A stretch of 64,000 nt of DNA from IDS-8 sp964491485 (lineage in GTDB: Bacteria > Pseudomonadota > Gammaproteobacteria > Steroidobacterales > Woeseiaceae): positions 11,617-75,616 of the forward strand of contig CAZBGV010000004.1 of assembly GCA_964491485.1 (NCBI GenBank), written 5' to 3'. The notes under the pieces were generated by a model. That model made no database searches. It was not told the origin of the DNA and saw nothing but the letters and a program-made list of their open reading frames with translations. Positions 46,199-55,050 of this stretch are shown here, one piece after another; positions within the stretch are counted from its first letter, which is position 1; each line of letters starts with the position of its first letter. The position numbers and the translations under genes were made by a program.

Positions 46199-47716
46199 TC
46201 AGTGCAGGGCACCGGCGCGGTCGGCCGGCGCGACGATCTCGAACGGCGCGGATTCGGCGAGCAGGGCGAAGCCGTCGTCCAGCAGCAGGCGCGCGACGTA
46301 GCGGCCGGGCGGCAGCGGCCACTCCCCGACGGCCGTGCGCGCGCCGAGCTCCAGGGTTCCGGCGCTCTCCGCGCGCACGTAGGCATACGCTCGATAGTCC
46401 TGCGATTCGCGGGGCGCGCCCGCGTCGAAGACCGCAATCCAGTCGAAGCGGTTGCCGGGCGCGTTCTCCCAAGCGAACGGCAGCGGGTCGCCGACGCCGA
46501 ACTCCCTGGCGCCGACACGCAGCGAGGCGCCCGCGGCGGGATCGCGCAGCGTGAAGTCGTTGCGGCTCAGCGTGCGCCCGTCGGCGCCAAGCAGCAGCAG
46601 CCGGTAGACGCCCGGAGCGAAACCGGTGGTCGGCAGCTCGATGCGGCCCGCTCGCTCGCCGCCTGCGAGCCGCCGCTCCGTGACCTTGCCGTCCTTTTCG
46701 GCGTGCTGCAGCAGGACGGTGACGCCCGTCTCGGCGGCTTCCCAGCGCACGTGCACGTTCTCGCCGACCCGCTGCACGCGCTGCCCGGATGCGACCAGCA
46801 CGGGCATCGGCGCGGGAGTCACGCGAAATTCCGAAACCACCGCACGATGGTCGCTCGGCCAGGGCGTGATGCTGAGGGCCGCCGCCGGGTCGCTTTCCTC
46901 GCCGACGATCTCGCTCGATACGGGTTCCGCCGGCCCCGCGAACCACACGAAATCGATGCGGTCGCGCGCGCGCGGATCGGACGGGTTGTAGCTCTCGATG
47001 TGCGGCCGCGCCGCCCACCACGTGAAGCCCGGCTCGGCCACCGGGTCGGGATGCACGGTGCGCCAGGAATCGCGCAGCCCCGCCGCCAGGATCGCGCGGC
47101 TCACCGGCCAGCCGAAGGCGGTCTCGCGATACGGCACGTGGCCGACGGCGTCGTCGGTCCAGTCTTCGTGCGATGGCGAGTTGAAGTCTCCGGTCAGGAA
47201 CACGGGTACGCCGCGCGCGGCGATCGGCGCCAGCGTGTCGAGCACCGGGACGATCTCGGGCAGCCGCACTTCGCGCTCCAGCGCCAGGATTTCGTCGGGC
47301 GGGGCGCCCGCGCGCAGCCGCTCCGGTCCGTAGGGATCCGAAGGAAGGTGCACGTTGGCCATGGCGACGACCCGCTGCGGTGCGATCTCCACGAACAGGA
47401 AGCGGCCGTCGCCCCCCGGCGGATCGATCAGCGGGAAGCGGGAGATCACGTGATTGCGACGGCTGAAGCTCCAGCCGAGCTCGGTCGCGAGCTGCTCGAG
47501 GTTGCCTTCCGCTTCCTGCACGCCGACGATGTCCGCGCGTGCGGCGATGATCGCCTCGGGGATACTCGCGAAACGCACGTGCGTGCCGCCCCACTCGATA
47601 TTGAAGGTCATGACGCGCAGCGTGCAGGGCGCGCAGTCCGCCGGCGCCTCCGCGGCGAGCGCCGGTGCGCTCGCGAGCAGCATGAGCAGCGGGCAGAGAA
47701 GGGCGAGCCGGGTCAT
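46199..47716 (-). CDS. Exported endonuclease/exonuclease/phosphatase family protein
   Basis: 505 residues, signal peptide MTRLALLCPLLMLLASAPALA. The catalytic core (residues about 35-320) shows MTFNIEWGG, IVGVQEAEG, VFLTGDFNSPSHEDW, RDRIDFVWF and SDHRAVVSEF, the full metal and acid/base set of the DNase I-like fold. The C-terminal 180 residues contain two Ig-like stretches (YRLLLLGADGRTLSRNDFTL, then WIAVFDAGAP). Likely substrates are extracellular DNA or phosphodiesters/phosphoesters. Divergent from the DUF5916 gene. Confidence 0.88.
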   Translation of the reverse strand: MTRLALLCPLLMLLASAPALAAEAPADCAPCTLRVMTFNIEWGGTHVRFASIPEAIIAARADIVGVQEAEGNLEQLATELGWSFSRRNHVISRFPLIDPPGGDGRFLFVEIAPQRVVAMANVHLPSDPYGPERLRAGAPPDEILALEREVRLPEIVPVLDTLAPIAARGVPVFLTGDFNSPSHEDWTDDAVGHVPYRETAFGWPVSRAILAAGLRDSWRTVHPDPVAEPGFTWWAARPHIESYNPSDPRARDRIDFVWFAGPAEPVSSEIVGEESDPAAALSITPWPSDHRAVVSEFRVTPAPMPVLVASGQRVQRVGENVHVRWEAAETGVTVLLQHAEKDGKVTERRLAGGERAGRIELPTTGFAPGVYRLLLLGADGRTLSRNDFTLRDPAAGASLRVGAREFGVGDPLPFAWENAPGNRFDWIAVFDAGAPRESQDYRAYAYVRAESAGTLELGARTAVGEWPLPPGRYVARLLLDDGFALLAESAPFEIVAPADRAGALH

Positions 47717-47943
47717 GGTTCGAGGAATCCTGGTGAATGCCGGCACGGCGACCCGCTGGTGCGGAGCTTCCCTGGTCATGGGCCTGTCGGGGGTTCCGGA
47801 ACGGCGCAGCGTTGCATCATAGGGCAGCAGCGGTCGTGCGTCATACACGGGCTGACAACGGCGCCCCGACGGCGGCGGCCGGGTCGGCGCCGCGCGGCGG
47901 GACGGAGCCAGGGGTACGGCATCCTGCCCCGGCGGGCGGGCCG

Positions 47944-50121
47944 ATGAGAGCGGAAAGACCGGCGCACGCGCGCGGTGTCGCGCGCTTCGCGGCCGGTGCG
48001 GCGGCTCTCGCGTGTTGTGCGTGCGCGTCGCACGCGCTCGCGGCCGGCGGCCCATCGGTGCAGGCCGTCTTCACGCGCACGCCGCCGGTGATCGACGGCC
48101 GGCTGGATGACGCCGCGTGGCAGGCAGCGGCCGTCGTCGACGACCTGCACATGGTGGAACCGGACGAGTACGCGCCGCCGTCGGAGCGCTCCGTCATCTA
48201 CGTGCTCTACGGCAGCGACGCGCTGTATTTCGCCGCCCGCTTCTACGACAGCGAGCCCGAGGCCGTCTCGGCGCGCGTGCTGCGCCAGGGCGACACGTCG
48301 CTGGGGGAAGACGGCTTCTCCGTCATGCTCGACCCGTTCCACGCGGGCCGCAGCGGCTACGTCTTCGACATCAATCCGAACGGCGTGCGCAGCGAAGCGC
48401 TGTACACGGAAGTCACGGAAGAGGACTGGGACTGGACCGGCATCTGGCGCGGCGCGGCGCAACGCGACGACGCCGGGTGGACCGCGGAGATGGCGATCCC
48501 GTTCAAGACGCTGTCCTTCGATCCGCGCCGCACGACCTGGGGCCTCAACTTCACGCGCTGGCTCGGGCGGCGCAACGAGCGCTTCGGCTGGGTGTCGCAC
48601 AACCGGGACCAGAACCCCGCGATCATGGGCGAGCTCGTCGGCCTCACCGGCATCGAGCCCGGCCGCGGGCTGGACGTCGTGCCGGCGCTGCGCTCGGGAA
48701 GGCGGCACGAGCGCGGCAGCACGGGCGATGCCTTCCTCGAGCCCTCGCTCGACGTCTTCTACAAGCCGACGCCCGCACTCACCGCCGCGCTGACGCTCAA
48801 CACCGATTTCTCCGGCACCACCGTCGACACGCGCCAGATCAATCTCACGCGTTTCGACCTGTTCTTCCCGGAGCAGCGGCAGTTCTTCCTGCGCGATGCG
48901 GACATCTTCGCCTTCGGGCGCATCGGCGACGCGAACGGACTGCCGTTCTTCTCGCGCCGCATCGGCCTGTCGGAAGACGGTGAGCCGGTCGACATCGGCG
49001 TCGGCGCGAAGCTGACCGGGCGGGTCGGCGGGTTCGACCTCGGCCTGCTCGGCGTCTCGCAGGACGCGGTGGCCGGCCCGGGCTCGAGCGAGCTCATCGT
49101 CGGCCGCGCCGCCGCGCACGTGCTGGCCGAATCCGCGCTCGGCCTGATCGTCACCCACGGCGACCCGGAGGGGGCGCGCGACAACTCGCTCGTCGGCGTG
49201 GATTTTCGCTATCTCAACACGCGGCTGTCCGCGGATCGCACCATCGTCGCCGCCGCCTGGTACCAGCGCACGCGCACGGACGGGCTCGCCGGCGACGACG
49301 CGGCCTTCGGCCTGAGCTTCGACGTGCCGGCCCGGCGCGGCCTGCAGGTTGAGGGAAGCTGGAAAGAGATCCAGCAGAACTTCCACCCGGCACTCGGTTT
49401 CGTCAACGAGTCCGGCGTCCAGGAGCAGAAGCTGGAGGTCGGCTGGCTGTGGCGGCCCGCGGATTCCTTCCTGCGTTCGCTCGAAAGCAAGGTCGAGCTG
49501 AAGCGCATGCAGCGGATCGGCGGCGGCCTCGTGTCACAGGAGCTCGAGCTCAGCTTCTTCGAGGCCGAGAACCAGGCGGCCGATGTGCTGGAGATCAACA
49601 CCAAGATCGACCGCGAGCGCCTCACCGAGCCGTTCGAGATCGCGGACGGCGTCGTGATCCCGACCGGGGATTACGAGTTCACGAAGCTCTGTGCAAAGCT
49701 CGCGACCGGCGAGCACCGCGTGCTGGCCGTCGAGGGCGAAGCCTGCGACGGCGAGTTCTACGAGGGCGAGCGCCTGGAAGCCGTCGCGGACCTGGTGTGG
49801 CGCCCGAGCCCGCACCTCCGGCTCGGGGCGGGCATGGAATGGAACGGCGTCGACCTGCCGCAGGGCGAGTTCACGACCCGCCTCGCGCGCCTCAAAGCCG
49901 ACATCGCGTTTACCTCGACCTGGTACTGGGAGAACTTCCTGCAGTACGACAACGTGTCGGAGTCGCTCGGTATCAACAGCATCCTGCGCTGGATCCCCGA
50001 GGCGGGGAGGGAAGCCCTGCTCGTGGTCAACCGCGTGCTCGAGGACCTCGATCGCGATGACCGCTACGCATCGACCTACCGCGAGGTCACGCTCAAGGTG
50101 AGCTACACGTTCCGCTTCTGA
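47944..50121 (+). CDS. DUF5916 outer-membrane-type protein with CBM9-like N-domain
   Basis: 725 residues, signal peptide ending near ALAAGG. Residues 35-230 resemble a carbohydrate-binding family 9-like domain (PVIDGRLDDAAWQAA, ALYFAARFYDSEP, GFSVMLDPFHAGRSGYVFDINPNGVRSEAL). The remainder is DUF5916, with the strand-rich barrel hallmarks FFPEQRQFFLRDADIFAFG and a C-terminal VSYTFRF. Such proteins are common in bacteria that degrade polymers or proteins; function unproven. The frame is open to 47737, but MRAERPAH is the first start with a normal signal peptide. Confidence 0.85.
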   Translation: MRAERPAHARGVARFAAGAAALACCACASHALAAGGPSVQAVFTRTPPVIDGRLDDAAWQAAAVVDDLHMVEPDEYAPPSERSVIYVLYGSDALYFAARFYDSEPEAVSARVLRQGDTSLGEDGFSVMLDPFHAGRSGYVFDINPNGVRSEALYTEVTEEDWDWTGIWRGAAQRDDAGWTAEMAIPFKTLSFDPRRTTWGLNFTRWLGRRNERFGWVSHNRDQNPAIMGELVGLTGIEPGRGLDVVPALRSGRRHERGSTGDAFLEPSLDVFYKPTPALTAALTLNTDFSGTTVDTRQINLTRFDLFFPEQRQFFLRDADIFAFGRIGDANGLPFFSRRIGLSEDGEPVDIGVGAKLTGRVGGFDLGLLGVSQDAVAGPGSSELIVGRAAAHVLAESALGLIVTHGDPEGARDNSLVGVDFRYLNTRLSADRTIVAAAWYQRTRTDGLAGDDAAFGLSFDVPARRGLQVEGSWKEIQQNFHPALGFVNESGVQEQKLEVGWLWRPADSFLRSLESKVELKRMQRIGGGLVSQELELSFFEAENQAADVLEINTKIDRERLTEPFEIADGVVIPTGDYEFTKLCAKLATGEHRVLAVEGEACDGEFYEGERLEAVADLVWRPSPHLRLGAGMEWNGVDLPQGEFTTRLARLKADIAFTSTWYWENFLQYDNVSESLGINSILRWIPEAGREALLVVNRVLEDLDRDDRYASTYREVTLKVSYTFRF

Positions 50122-50134
50122 AGGCCGTACGCCG

Positions 50135-51139
50135 TCAATAGATCGCTTCGCGCGACGACGCGAGCTCGCCGCCCTGCGCCGAGAACGAGTACGCAATGCC
50201 TCCGTCGCCTCGCCACGCGGCGAGGTCGAAGCTCCCGCCCGGCCCGATGCGATACACCTGCACGCCGGAAAAGACCAGCGGCTCGCCCGCGGCGCAGCGC
50301 CCGGGCGGATGCGTCGCCCGCAGGAACCAGACGTACGGCGTCGGGTGATCGGCGGTCGCGAACACCCGCGCCCGGCCGGTCGCCGGATCGACGTGCAGCG
50401 CGGTCTCGCGATCGGCGGCGATGGCGCGCGCATCGACGGTCCAGCCATCGTGCAGAAGACGGGCGAGGAGGGCGACGGTGCGCCCGATGCGGTCCCGCTC
50501 CTCGACGTGCTGGTCCGTGATCACGTTCTCCATCCCCGGCAGGTCGAGGAAGTTGCGCGCCAGGGTGAGATCTTCGTTGAAGGGATCGCGCAAGGCCGAC
50601 TCCGACGTGAGGCTCGCGTCGCTCATCGCGCTGTAGGCGAATTCCCCGAGCACGGCCATGCCGGCACTCGTGCCGCCGATCGGCGCCGGCTTCGCGGCCA
50701 CGTGCTCGATCGCGGCCTCCACCGGCGTACCCTGCCAGAAACGCACGTAGCGCGACTGGTCGCCGCCCGCGATGAACAGCGCCTCCGCGCGCTCGATCGT
50801 CTCGATCACGAACGGATCGAACGCGGCTTCGCGCGACGAGAACACGAGTGTCTCGACCGAGTCGCAGGCGCACAGGTCGAAGATGTAGTCGTTGTATTCG
50901 TCGGCGCCCGAGGCGCGCAGCACGACGAAATCGCCGCCGCCGCCCAGTCGGCCCATGCGCACGTAGTTCTCGTCGACGTCGTCGCCGCCGCCCTGCAGCA
51001 CGACAAGGCCACGCGTGGGCGTGACCACGTCGCGCGGATCGCCGGTGACGTAGTACGTGTAATCGGCGGCGTGCGCCGTTGCGGCCGTGCCGAGCGTCAG
51101 GCACAGTGCCTGCGCAAGCAGGGCGGTGTTGCTGCGCAT
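50135..51139 (-). CDS. Cyanophycinase-like S51 peptidase, exported
   Basis: 334 residues with signal peptide (cut near AHAADY). The S51 nucleophile is Ser158 in PIGGTSAGMAVLG, preceded by LFIAGGDQSRYVRFWQ; both are signatures of cyanophycinase and related exported peptidases. It would cut beta-linked aspartyl peptides outside the cytoplasm. GGGAGA precedes the ATG. The last bases are convergent with DUF5916, 13 bases apart. Whether the substrate is cyanophycin is not known. Confidence 0.85.
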   Translation of the reverse strand: MRSNTALLAQALCLTLGTAATAHAADYTYYVTGDPRDVVTPTRGLVVLQGGGDDVDENYVRMGRLGGGGDFVVLRASGADEYNDYIFDLCACDSVETLVFSSREAAFDPFVIETIERAEALFIAGGDQSRYVRFWQGTPVEAAIEHVAAKPAPIGGTSAGMAVLGEFAYSAMSDASLTSESALRDPFNEDLTLARNFLDLPGMENVITDQHVEERDRIGRTVALLARLLHDGWTVDARAIAADRETALHVDPATGRARVFATADHPTPYVWFLRATHPPGRCAAGEPLVFSGVQVYRIGPGGSFDLAAWRGDGGIAYSFSAQGGELASSREAIY

Positions 51140-51226
51140 CGTGTCTCCCGGATCGCAACCGGAGCCGAGGATAATGAACGCGACGCGGTCGTGCCGTCCG
51201 ACGTTCCACGATATGGCATTGCCGGC

Positions 51227-53092
51227 ATGAATCCCGACTCCCGACTCCGCATCACTGCGCTTGCACTCCTCGCCCTGGCCGCGTGCGGCACGCCGCCGGA
51301 AACGCCGCAGGCGGCCTCCGATTCGCCTGTAAGAGCGCGCATCGCGCGCGACGAATCGCCGCCGCAAGCGCAAACGCCACAAGCGGCCCCGACGCCGTCT
51401 GCGCGCATCGCGCGCGACCAGCCGCCGCCCGAGGTGCCCGCGGCCCCCGTCTTCGAGCACGACGTCCCCGTGCCCATGCGCGACGGCGTCGTGCTGCGCG
51501 CGGACGTCTGGCGTCCCGCGTCCGGCGGCCCGTTCCCGGTGCTCGTCTACCGCACGCCCTACGGCAAGCGGTTCGCCGCCGAGGCCTACGGCACGCATCG
51601 CGAGGCGCTGCGCCGCGGCTACGCCGTCGTGCTGCAGGACGTGCGCGGGCGCTATGCGTCCGAGGGCGTTTTCGATCCGTATCGCAACGAAGGACGGGAC
51701 GGCTACGACACGATCGAGTGGGCGGCGGAGCAGCCGTGGTCGAACGGCAAGGTCGGCACGTACGGGCTCTCGTATCCGGGCGCGGTGCAGTGGCTCGCCG
51801 CGCTCGAGGAGCCGCCGCACCTCGCCGCGATGGCACCCGCGATGACCTTCTCGTCGCCGCGCAATTTCTTCTACATGCACGGTATCTTCGATCTCTCGTG
51901 GCTGCCGTGGATCTACGCCAGCATCGCGCCGGATACGCGCGAGCGGCTCGGGCTGCCCGCCGTGGACGAACCCTGGGAGGAAGTTGCCGACACGTATCGC
52001 GGCTGGCGGCCGCTGCTCGAGCTCCCGTACCTGCGCGACGTGGCGCCTTACTACTACGAGTGGCTGCGCCACGCGCCGGACGATCCGTGGTGGGACTGGG
52101 CCGAAATCCGCGGCCGCTATGCCGCGATCGACGCCGCGGTGCTGCACTTGAGCGGCTGGTACGACGAGGCGTACGGGCCCGAGGGAGCGACGACGAACTT
52201 CGCGGGCCTGCGCGCCGCGGGCCGCGACGACACGCACCTCGTGCTCGGCCCCTGGGTGCACGGCGTCGGCTCGACCGGGTCGCACACGACGGGGGCGCTC
52301 GATTTCGGGCCGACGGCGGCGATCGATTACGACGGCCTCGTGCTCGATTTTTTCGATCGCTACCTGAAAGGCGCCGACAACCGCTTCGCTTCAGGCCCGC
52401 GCGTCCGCTATTTCGTGATGGGCGAGAACCGCTGGGCGGAAGCGTCGGGCTGGCCGCCCGAGGGAACAGAGCCGCTGCCGCTGTATCTCGCGGCCGCAGG
52501 CGATCAGCCGCAGCTCGCACGCCGCGCGCCGGACGCCGGTATACCGGGCCAGAGTGCGTTCCTGTCCGATCCCGCGCAGCCAGTGGTCGATCCGTACGCG
52601 AGCTATGGCCCGCAGGATTACGCCGCGCTGGCCGCGCGCTCCGACGTGCTGGTGTTCGACGGCGCGCCGTTGGACGAAGCGCTGACCGTCGCGGGCGCCA
52701 TCGAGGCCGTCGTGTACGTGTCCTGCGACTGCCGCGATTTCGACCTGTGGGTGAAAGTCCTCGACGTGCACCCCGACGGACGCGCGTTCACGCTGATGGG
52801 ACCCGGAAACGACGCCCTGCGGGCGAGCTGGCGCGAGCCCGAAGGAGGCCGGCAGCTCCTCACGCCGGGCGAGATTTACGCGCTCAGGCTGCCGCACCTC
52901 ATCACCGCGAACACCTTCGCTCCCGGCCACCGCGTGCGCGTCCAGATCTCGGCGTCGTTTGCACCGCACCTCTCGCTCAACCTCCAGACGGGCGAGTCGG
53001 AGGCGACGTCGTCCGCATCGCGCCCCGCCACCATCACCATCCACCACGATCGCGCGCACCCGTCGCGCATCACGCTGCCGCGCCTCCCGTAG
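51227..53092 (+). CDS. CocE/NonD family hydrolase, lipoprotein
   Basis: 621 residues. Lipobox LAAC after MNPDSRLRITALALL. A 60-residue Pro/Ala linker follows, holding RIARDESPPQ and RIARDQPPPE. Then an alpha/beta-hydrolase with EHDVPVPMRDGVVLRADVWRP, nucleophile Ser182 in GTYGLSYPGAVQW, LSGWYDEAYG (acid) and LGPWVHG (His), and a C-terminal jelly-roll (HRVRVQISASFAPHL). X-Pro dipeptidyl-peptidase or cocaine-esterase type. The linker DNA includes a REP-like 24-mer. The stop codon TAG lies in a REP head. Confidence 0.9.
   Translation: MNPDSRLRITALALLALAACGTPPETPQAASDSPVRARIARDESPPQAQTPQAAPTPSARIARDQPPPEVPAAPVFEHDVPVPMRDGVVLRADVWRPASGGPFPVLVYRTPYGKRFAAEAYGTHREALRRGYAVVLQDVRGRYASEGVFDPYRNEGRDGYDTIEWAAEQPWSNGKVGTYGLSYPGAVQWLAALEEPPHLAAMAPAMTFSSPRNFFYMHGIFDLSWLPWIYASIAPDTRERLGLPAVDEPWEEVADTYRGWRPLLELPYLRDVAPYYYEWLRHAPDDPWWDWAEIRGRYAAIDAAVLHLSGWYDEAYGPEGATTNFAGLRAAGRDDTHLVLGPWVHGVGSTGSHTTGALDFGPTAAIDYDGLVLDFFDRYLKGADNRFASGPRVRYFVMGENRWAEASGWPPEGTEPLPLYLAAAGDQPQLARRAPDAGIPGQSAFLSDPAQPVVDPYASYGPQDYAALAARSDVLVFDGAPLDEALTVAGAIEAVVYVSCDCRDFDLWVKVLDVHPDGRAFTLMGPGNDALRASWREPEGGRQLLTPGEIYALRLPHLITANTFAPGHRVRVQISASFAPHLSLNLQTGESEATSSASRPATITIHHDRAHPSRITLPRLP
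51329..51352 (+). repeat. REP-like 24-mer inside the CocE linker
   Basis: GTAAGAGCGCGC-ATCGCGCGCGAC keeps the GTARGAGC head and GCGAC tail of the local REP with a different self-complementary stem, and is in frame, coding VRARIARD. A second stem-like copy without the head follows near 51400-51412. Could be chance in high-GC linker DNA. Confidence 0.35.
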
Positions 53093-53202
53093 GAGCCCGC
53101 CACGCGGGCGACAACGGCGATCGCTGTCGCCCGCATGGCGGGCTCCCGCGGGCGACGGTGACAAACTCGATCATTTGTGTCGCCCGCATGGCGGGCTCCT
53201 AC
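53089..53202. repeat. Three REP palindromes
   Basis: Direct copy 53089-53112 (its TAG ends the CocE gene), inverted copies 53126-53149 (head changed to GCGGGAG) and 53179-53202. They fill most of the 208-base gap before the cytochrome c' gene. Confidence 0.92.
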
Positions 53203-53300
53203 GGGGGCGGTCGCATCGCAAAAACGCCGAACCTTCGCCCGTGACCTGCCGTCATGCGGCAGGTATCCTGATCCGCGTCCAGAACAAGAAGGGAGTCACC

Positions 53301-53762
53301 ATGCAGCGCAGGATCCCCGTTTTCATCGCCGCCGTCGCCACCGCCGCCCTGGCGCTCCCGGCCGCCGTGCTGGGCGACCCCGGCCCTGAGGATGCGAAGG
53401 ACTACCGGCAGGCAGTGATGTCGTCGCTCGGCGGGCACGTGAAAGCCATTTCCCTGCACGTGCGCGGCCTCGTGGACTACGAGGGCTATCTCGCGAAGCA
53501 CGCGCAGGCGCTGGCGGCGACCGCCTCGGAGCTCGACCTCGTTTTCCCGGAAGGGTCGAACGTCGGCGATTCCGAAGCGTTGCCCGCGATCTGGGAAGAT
53601 CCGGACACGTTCGCCGATGCGGTGACCCGGCTGAAGGAAGCGAGCGCGGCGCTCGCCGAGGTTGCGGGCTCCGGCGACAAGGCGGCGATCGGCAGGGCGT
53701 TCCGCGACGTGGGCCAGTCCTGCAAAGGCTGTCACGACCGCTTCCGCAAGGATGACGATTGA
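53301..53762 (+). CDS. Cytochrome c' family protein
   Basis: 153 residues, signal peptide to about AVLGDPG. Four-helix layout with the heme motif at the very C-terminus: Cys141-Lys-Gly-Cys144-His145 in SCKGCHDRFRKDDD, as in cytochrome c'/c-556. Periplasmic gas binding or electron transfer. GGGAG lies seven bases before the ATG. It is followed by a diheme cytochrome gene. Confidence 0.9.
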   Translation: MQRRIPVFIAAVATAALALPAAVLGDPGPEDAKDYRQAVMSSLGGHVKAISLHVRGLVDYEGYLAKHAQALAATASELDLVFPEGSNVGDSEALPAIWEDPDTFADAVTRLKEASAALAEVAGSGDKAAIGRAFRDVGQSCKGCHDRFRKDDD

Positions 53763-53807
53763 TCCGGACGCGCAGTGCGACGGCCGGCAACGGGGGGATC
53801 GGCAGCT

Positions 53808-55004
53808 GTGCGGCGAGCACCGCCGGAGAACGTAACGCGCGCGACCTCGCGTGAAGCGGTCACGGCAGGCGAAAGCAACCGCTCCTCCGCAACCAGCAAG
53901 TGCACGACGCCGCTGCACGAGCGCGACGGCGCCCGCATCCGGATCGCGCGCCATGCCACGGCAAGCTGGCGCGTCGCGCTCCTCTGCGGTGCCGCGCTCC
54001 TCTGCGGCGTCGCGCCGGCCACCGCCGCGGACCCGGCGCAGATCGCACGCGGCGAATACCTGGTCCGGGCCGGCGGCTGCGTCACCTGCCACGTCGCGGA
54101 GGAGGAGGATGCGGTGCCGTTCGCCGGCGGCCGCGCCATCGAGTCGCCCTTCGGCACGTTCTACAGCCCGAACATCACGCCCGACGAGGAAACCGGGATC
54201 GGAGGCTGGTCGGACGAGGATTTCGTCGACGCGTTCTGGAAGGGCGTGAGCCCGGACGGCGATCACTACTTCCCGGCGTTCCCGTTCCCGTCTTACACCG
54301 GCATCACGCGCGAGGATCTGCTCGCGATGAAGGCGTACCTGTTCTCACTCGCGCCGGCGCATCACCCGAACCGGGAGCACGAGCTTTCCGTGCTGCTGTC
54401 CTCGCGCCTGGCCGCGGGCCTCTGGAAACGCCGCTATTTCGTGCCCGGCCGCTTCGCGCCCGATCCGGACCGCAGCGACGAGTGGAACCGCGGCGCCTAC
54501 CTCGTCCGCCACCTCGGGCATTGCGGCGAGTGCCACACGCCGCGCAGCCGTTTCGGGGCGCTCCGGCGGGATCGCGCCCTCACCGGCAATCCGGACGGCC
54601 CGGAAGGCGAGAACGTGCCGAACATCACCGCCGACCCGGAAAACGGGATCGGCAAATGGTCGACCGGCGACATCGAGTACTTCCTCGAGTCCGGCATGCT
54701 CCCGGACGGCGACTTCGCCGGCGGCGCCATGGCCGACGTCATCGACGAGGGCACCAGCCACCTCACGGACGCCGACCGCCACGCGATCGCCGTCTACCTG
54801 AAATCCCTCACCCCCCGCCGTAGGAGCCCGCCACGCGGGCGACCGAACGCAGCGGGGTGGCCGAACGATGGCACCCGTAGGAGCCCGCCACGCGGGCGAC
54901 CGAACGCGCCCCGTGCCCCCGTAGGAGCCCGCCATGCGGGCGACCTCGGGCGCTCCGGCGGGATCGCGCCTTTCTTCGATCGTGCCGTGCGTGAACGATG
55001 CTAA
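53808..55004 (+). CDS. Diheme cytochrome c, C-terminus running into REP DNA
   Basis: Two class I heme domains: GEYLVRAGGCVTCHVAEEEDAVPFAGG and GAYLVRHLGHCGECHTPRSRFG, with FGTFYSPNITPD and ENVPNITADPENGIG, the pattern of the cytochrome subunit of periplasmic dehydrogenases. The heme part ends near DRHAIAVYLKSLTP; after that about 70 residues are translated REP elements (RRSPPRGRPNA repeated). One more C in the C6 run at 54811-54816 would put the REP TAG in frame right there, so the true end may be near 54822. Start uncertain: GTG 53808 has GGGGGA upstream; GTG 53775 is also open. Confidence 0.8.
   Translation: MRRAPPENVTRATSREAVTAGESNRSSATSKCTTPLHERDGARIRIARHATASWRVALLCGAALLCGVAPATAADPAQIARGEYLVRAGGCVTCHVAEEEDAVPFAGGRAIESPFGTFYSPNITPDEETGIGGWSDEDFVDAFWKGVSPDGDHYFPAFPFPSYTGITREDLLAMKAYLFSLAPAHHPNREHELSVLLSSRLAAGLWKRRYFVPGRFAPDPDRSDEWNRGAYLVRHLGHCGECHTPRSRFGALRRDRALTGNPDGPEGENVPNITADPENGIGKWSTGDIEYFLESGMLPDGDFAGGAMADVIDEGTSHLTDADRHAIAVYLKSLTPRRRSPPRGRPNAAGWPNDGTRRSPPRGRPNAPRAPVGARHAGDLGRSGGIAPFFDRAVRERC
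54820..54944 (+). repeat. Three direct REP copies
   Basis: 54820-54843, 54877-54900 and 54921-54944, all in the same orientation, with ACCGAACG after the first two. The diheme cytochrome frame reads through them. Confidence 0.92.
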
Positions 55005-55050
55005 AGGGATAACGTGCCCTTCTTTGGTCGCCCGCGTGGCGGGCTCCTAC
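54971..55050 (-). repeat. Composite repeat B (core plus inverted REP)
   Basis: Reverse complement of the 34267 composite: TTTCTTCGATCGTGC, then CGTGCGTGAACGATG (54986-55000), GGGATAACGTGCC, and REP 55027-55050. With the direct REP at 54921 it again forms an inverted REP pair around the core. The REP TAG is the stop of the gamma-glutamyltransferase gene. Confidence 0.85.

Noticed and set aside
54820..54944. Regular direct repeats as a possible CRISPR array
   Set aside because: Repeats are 24-base self-palindromes that also occur singly and inverted far away, the spacers are of uneven length, and no cas genes are present.
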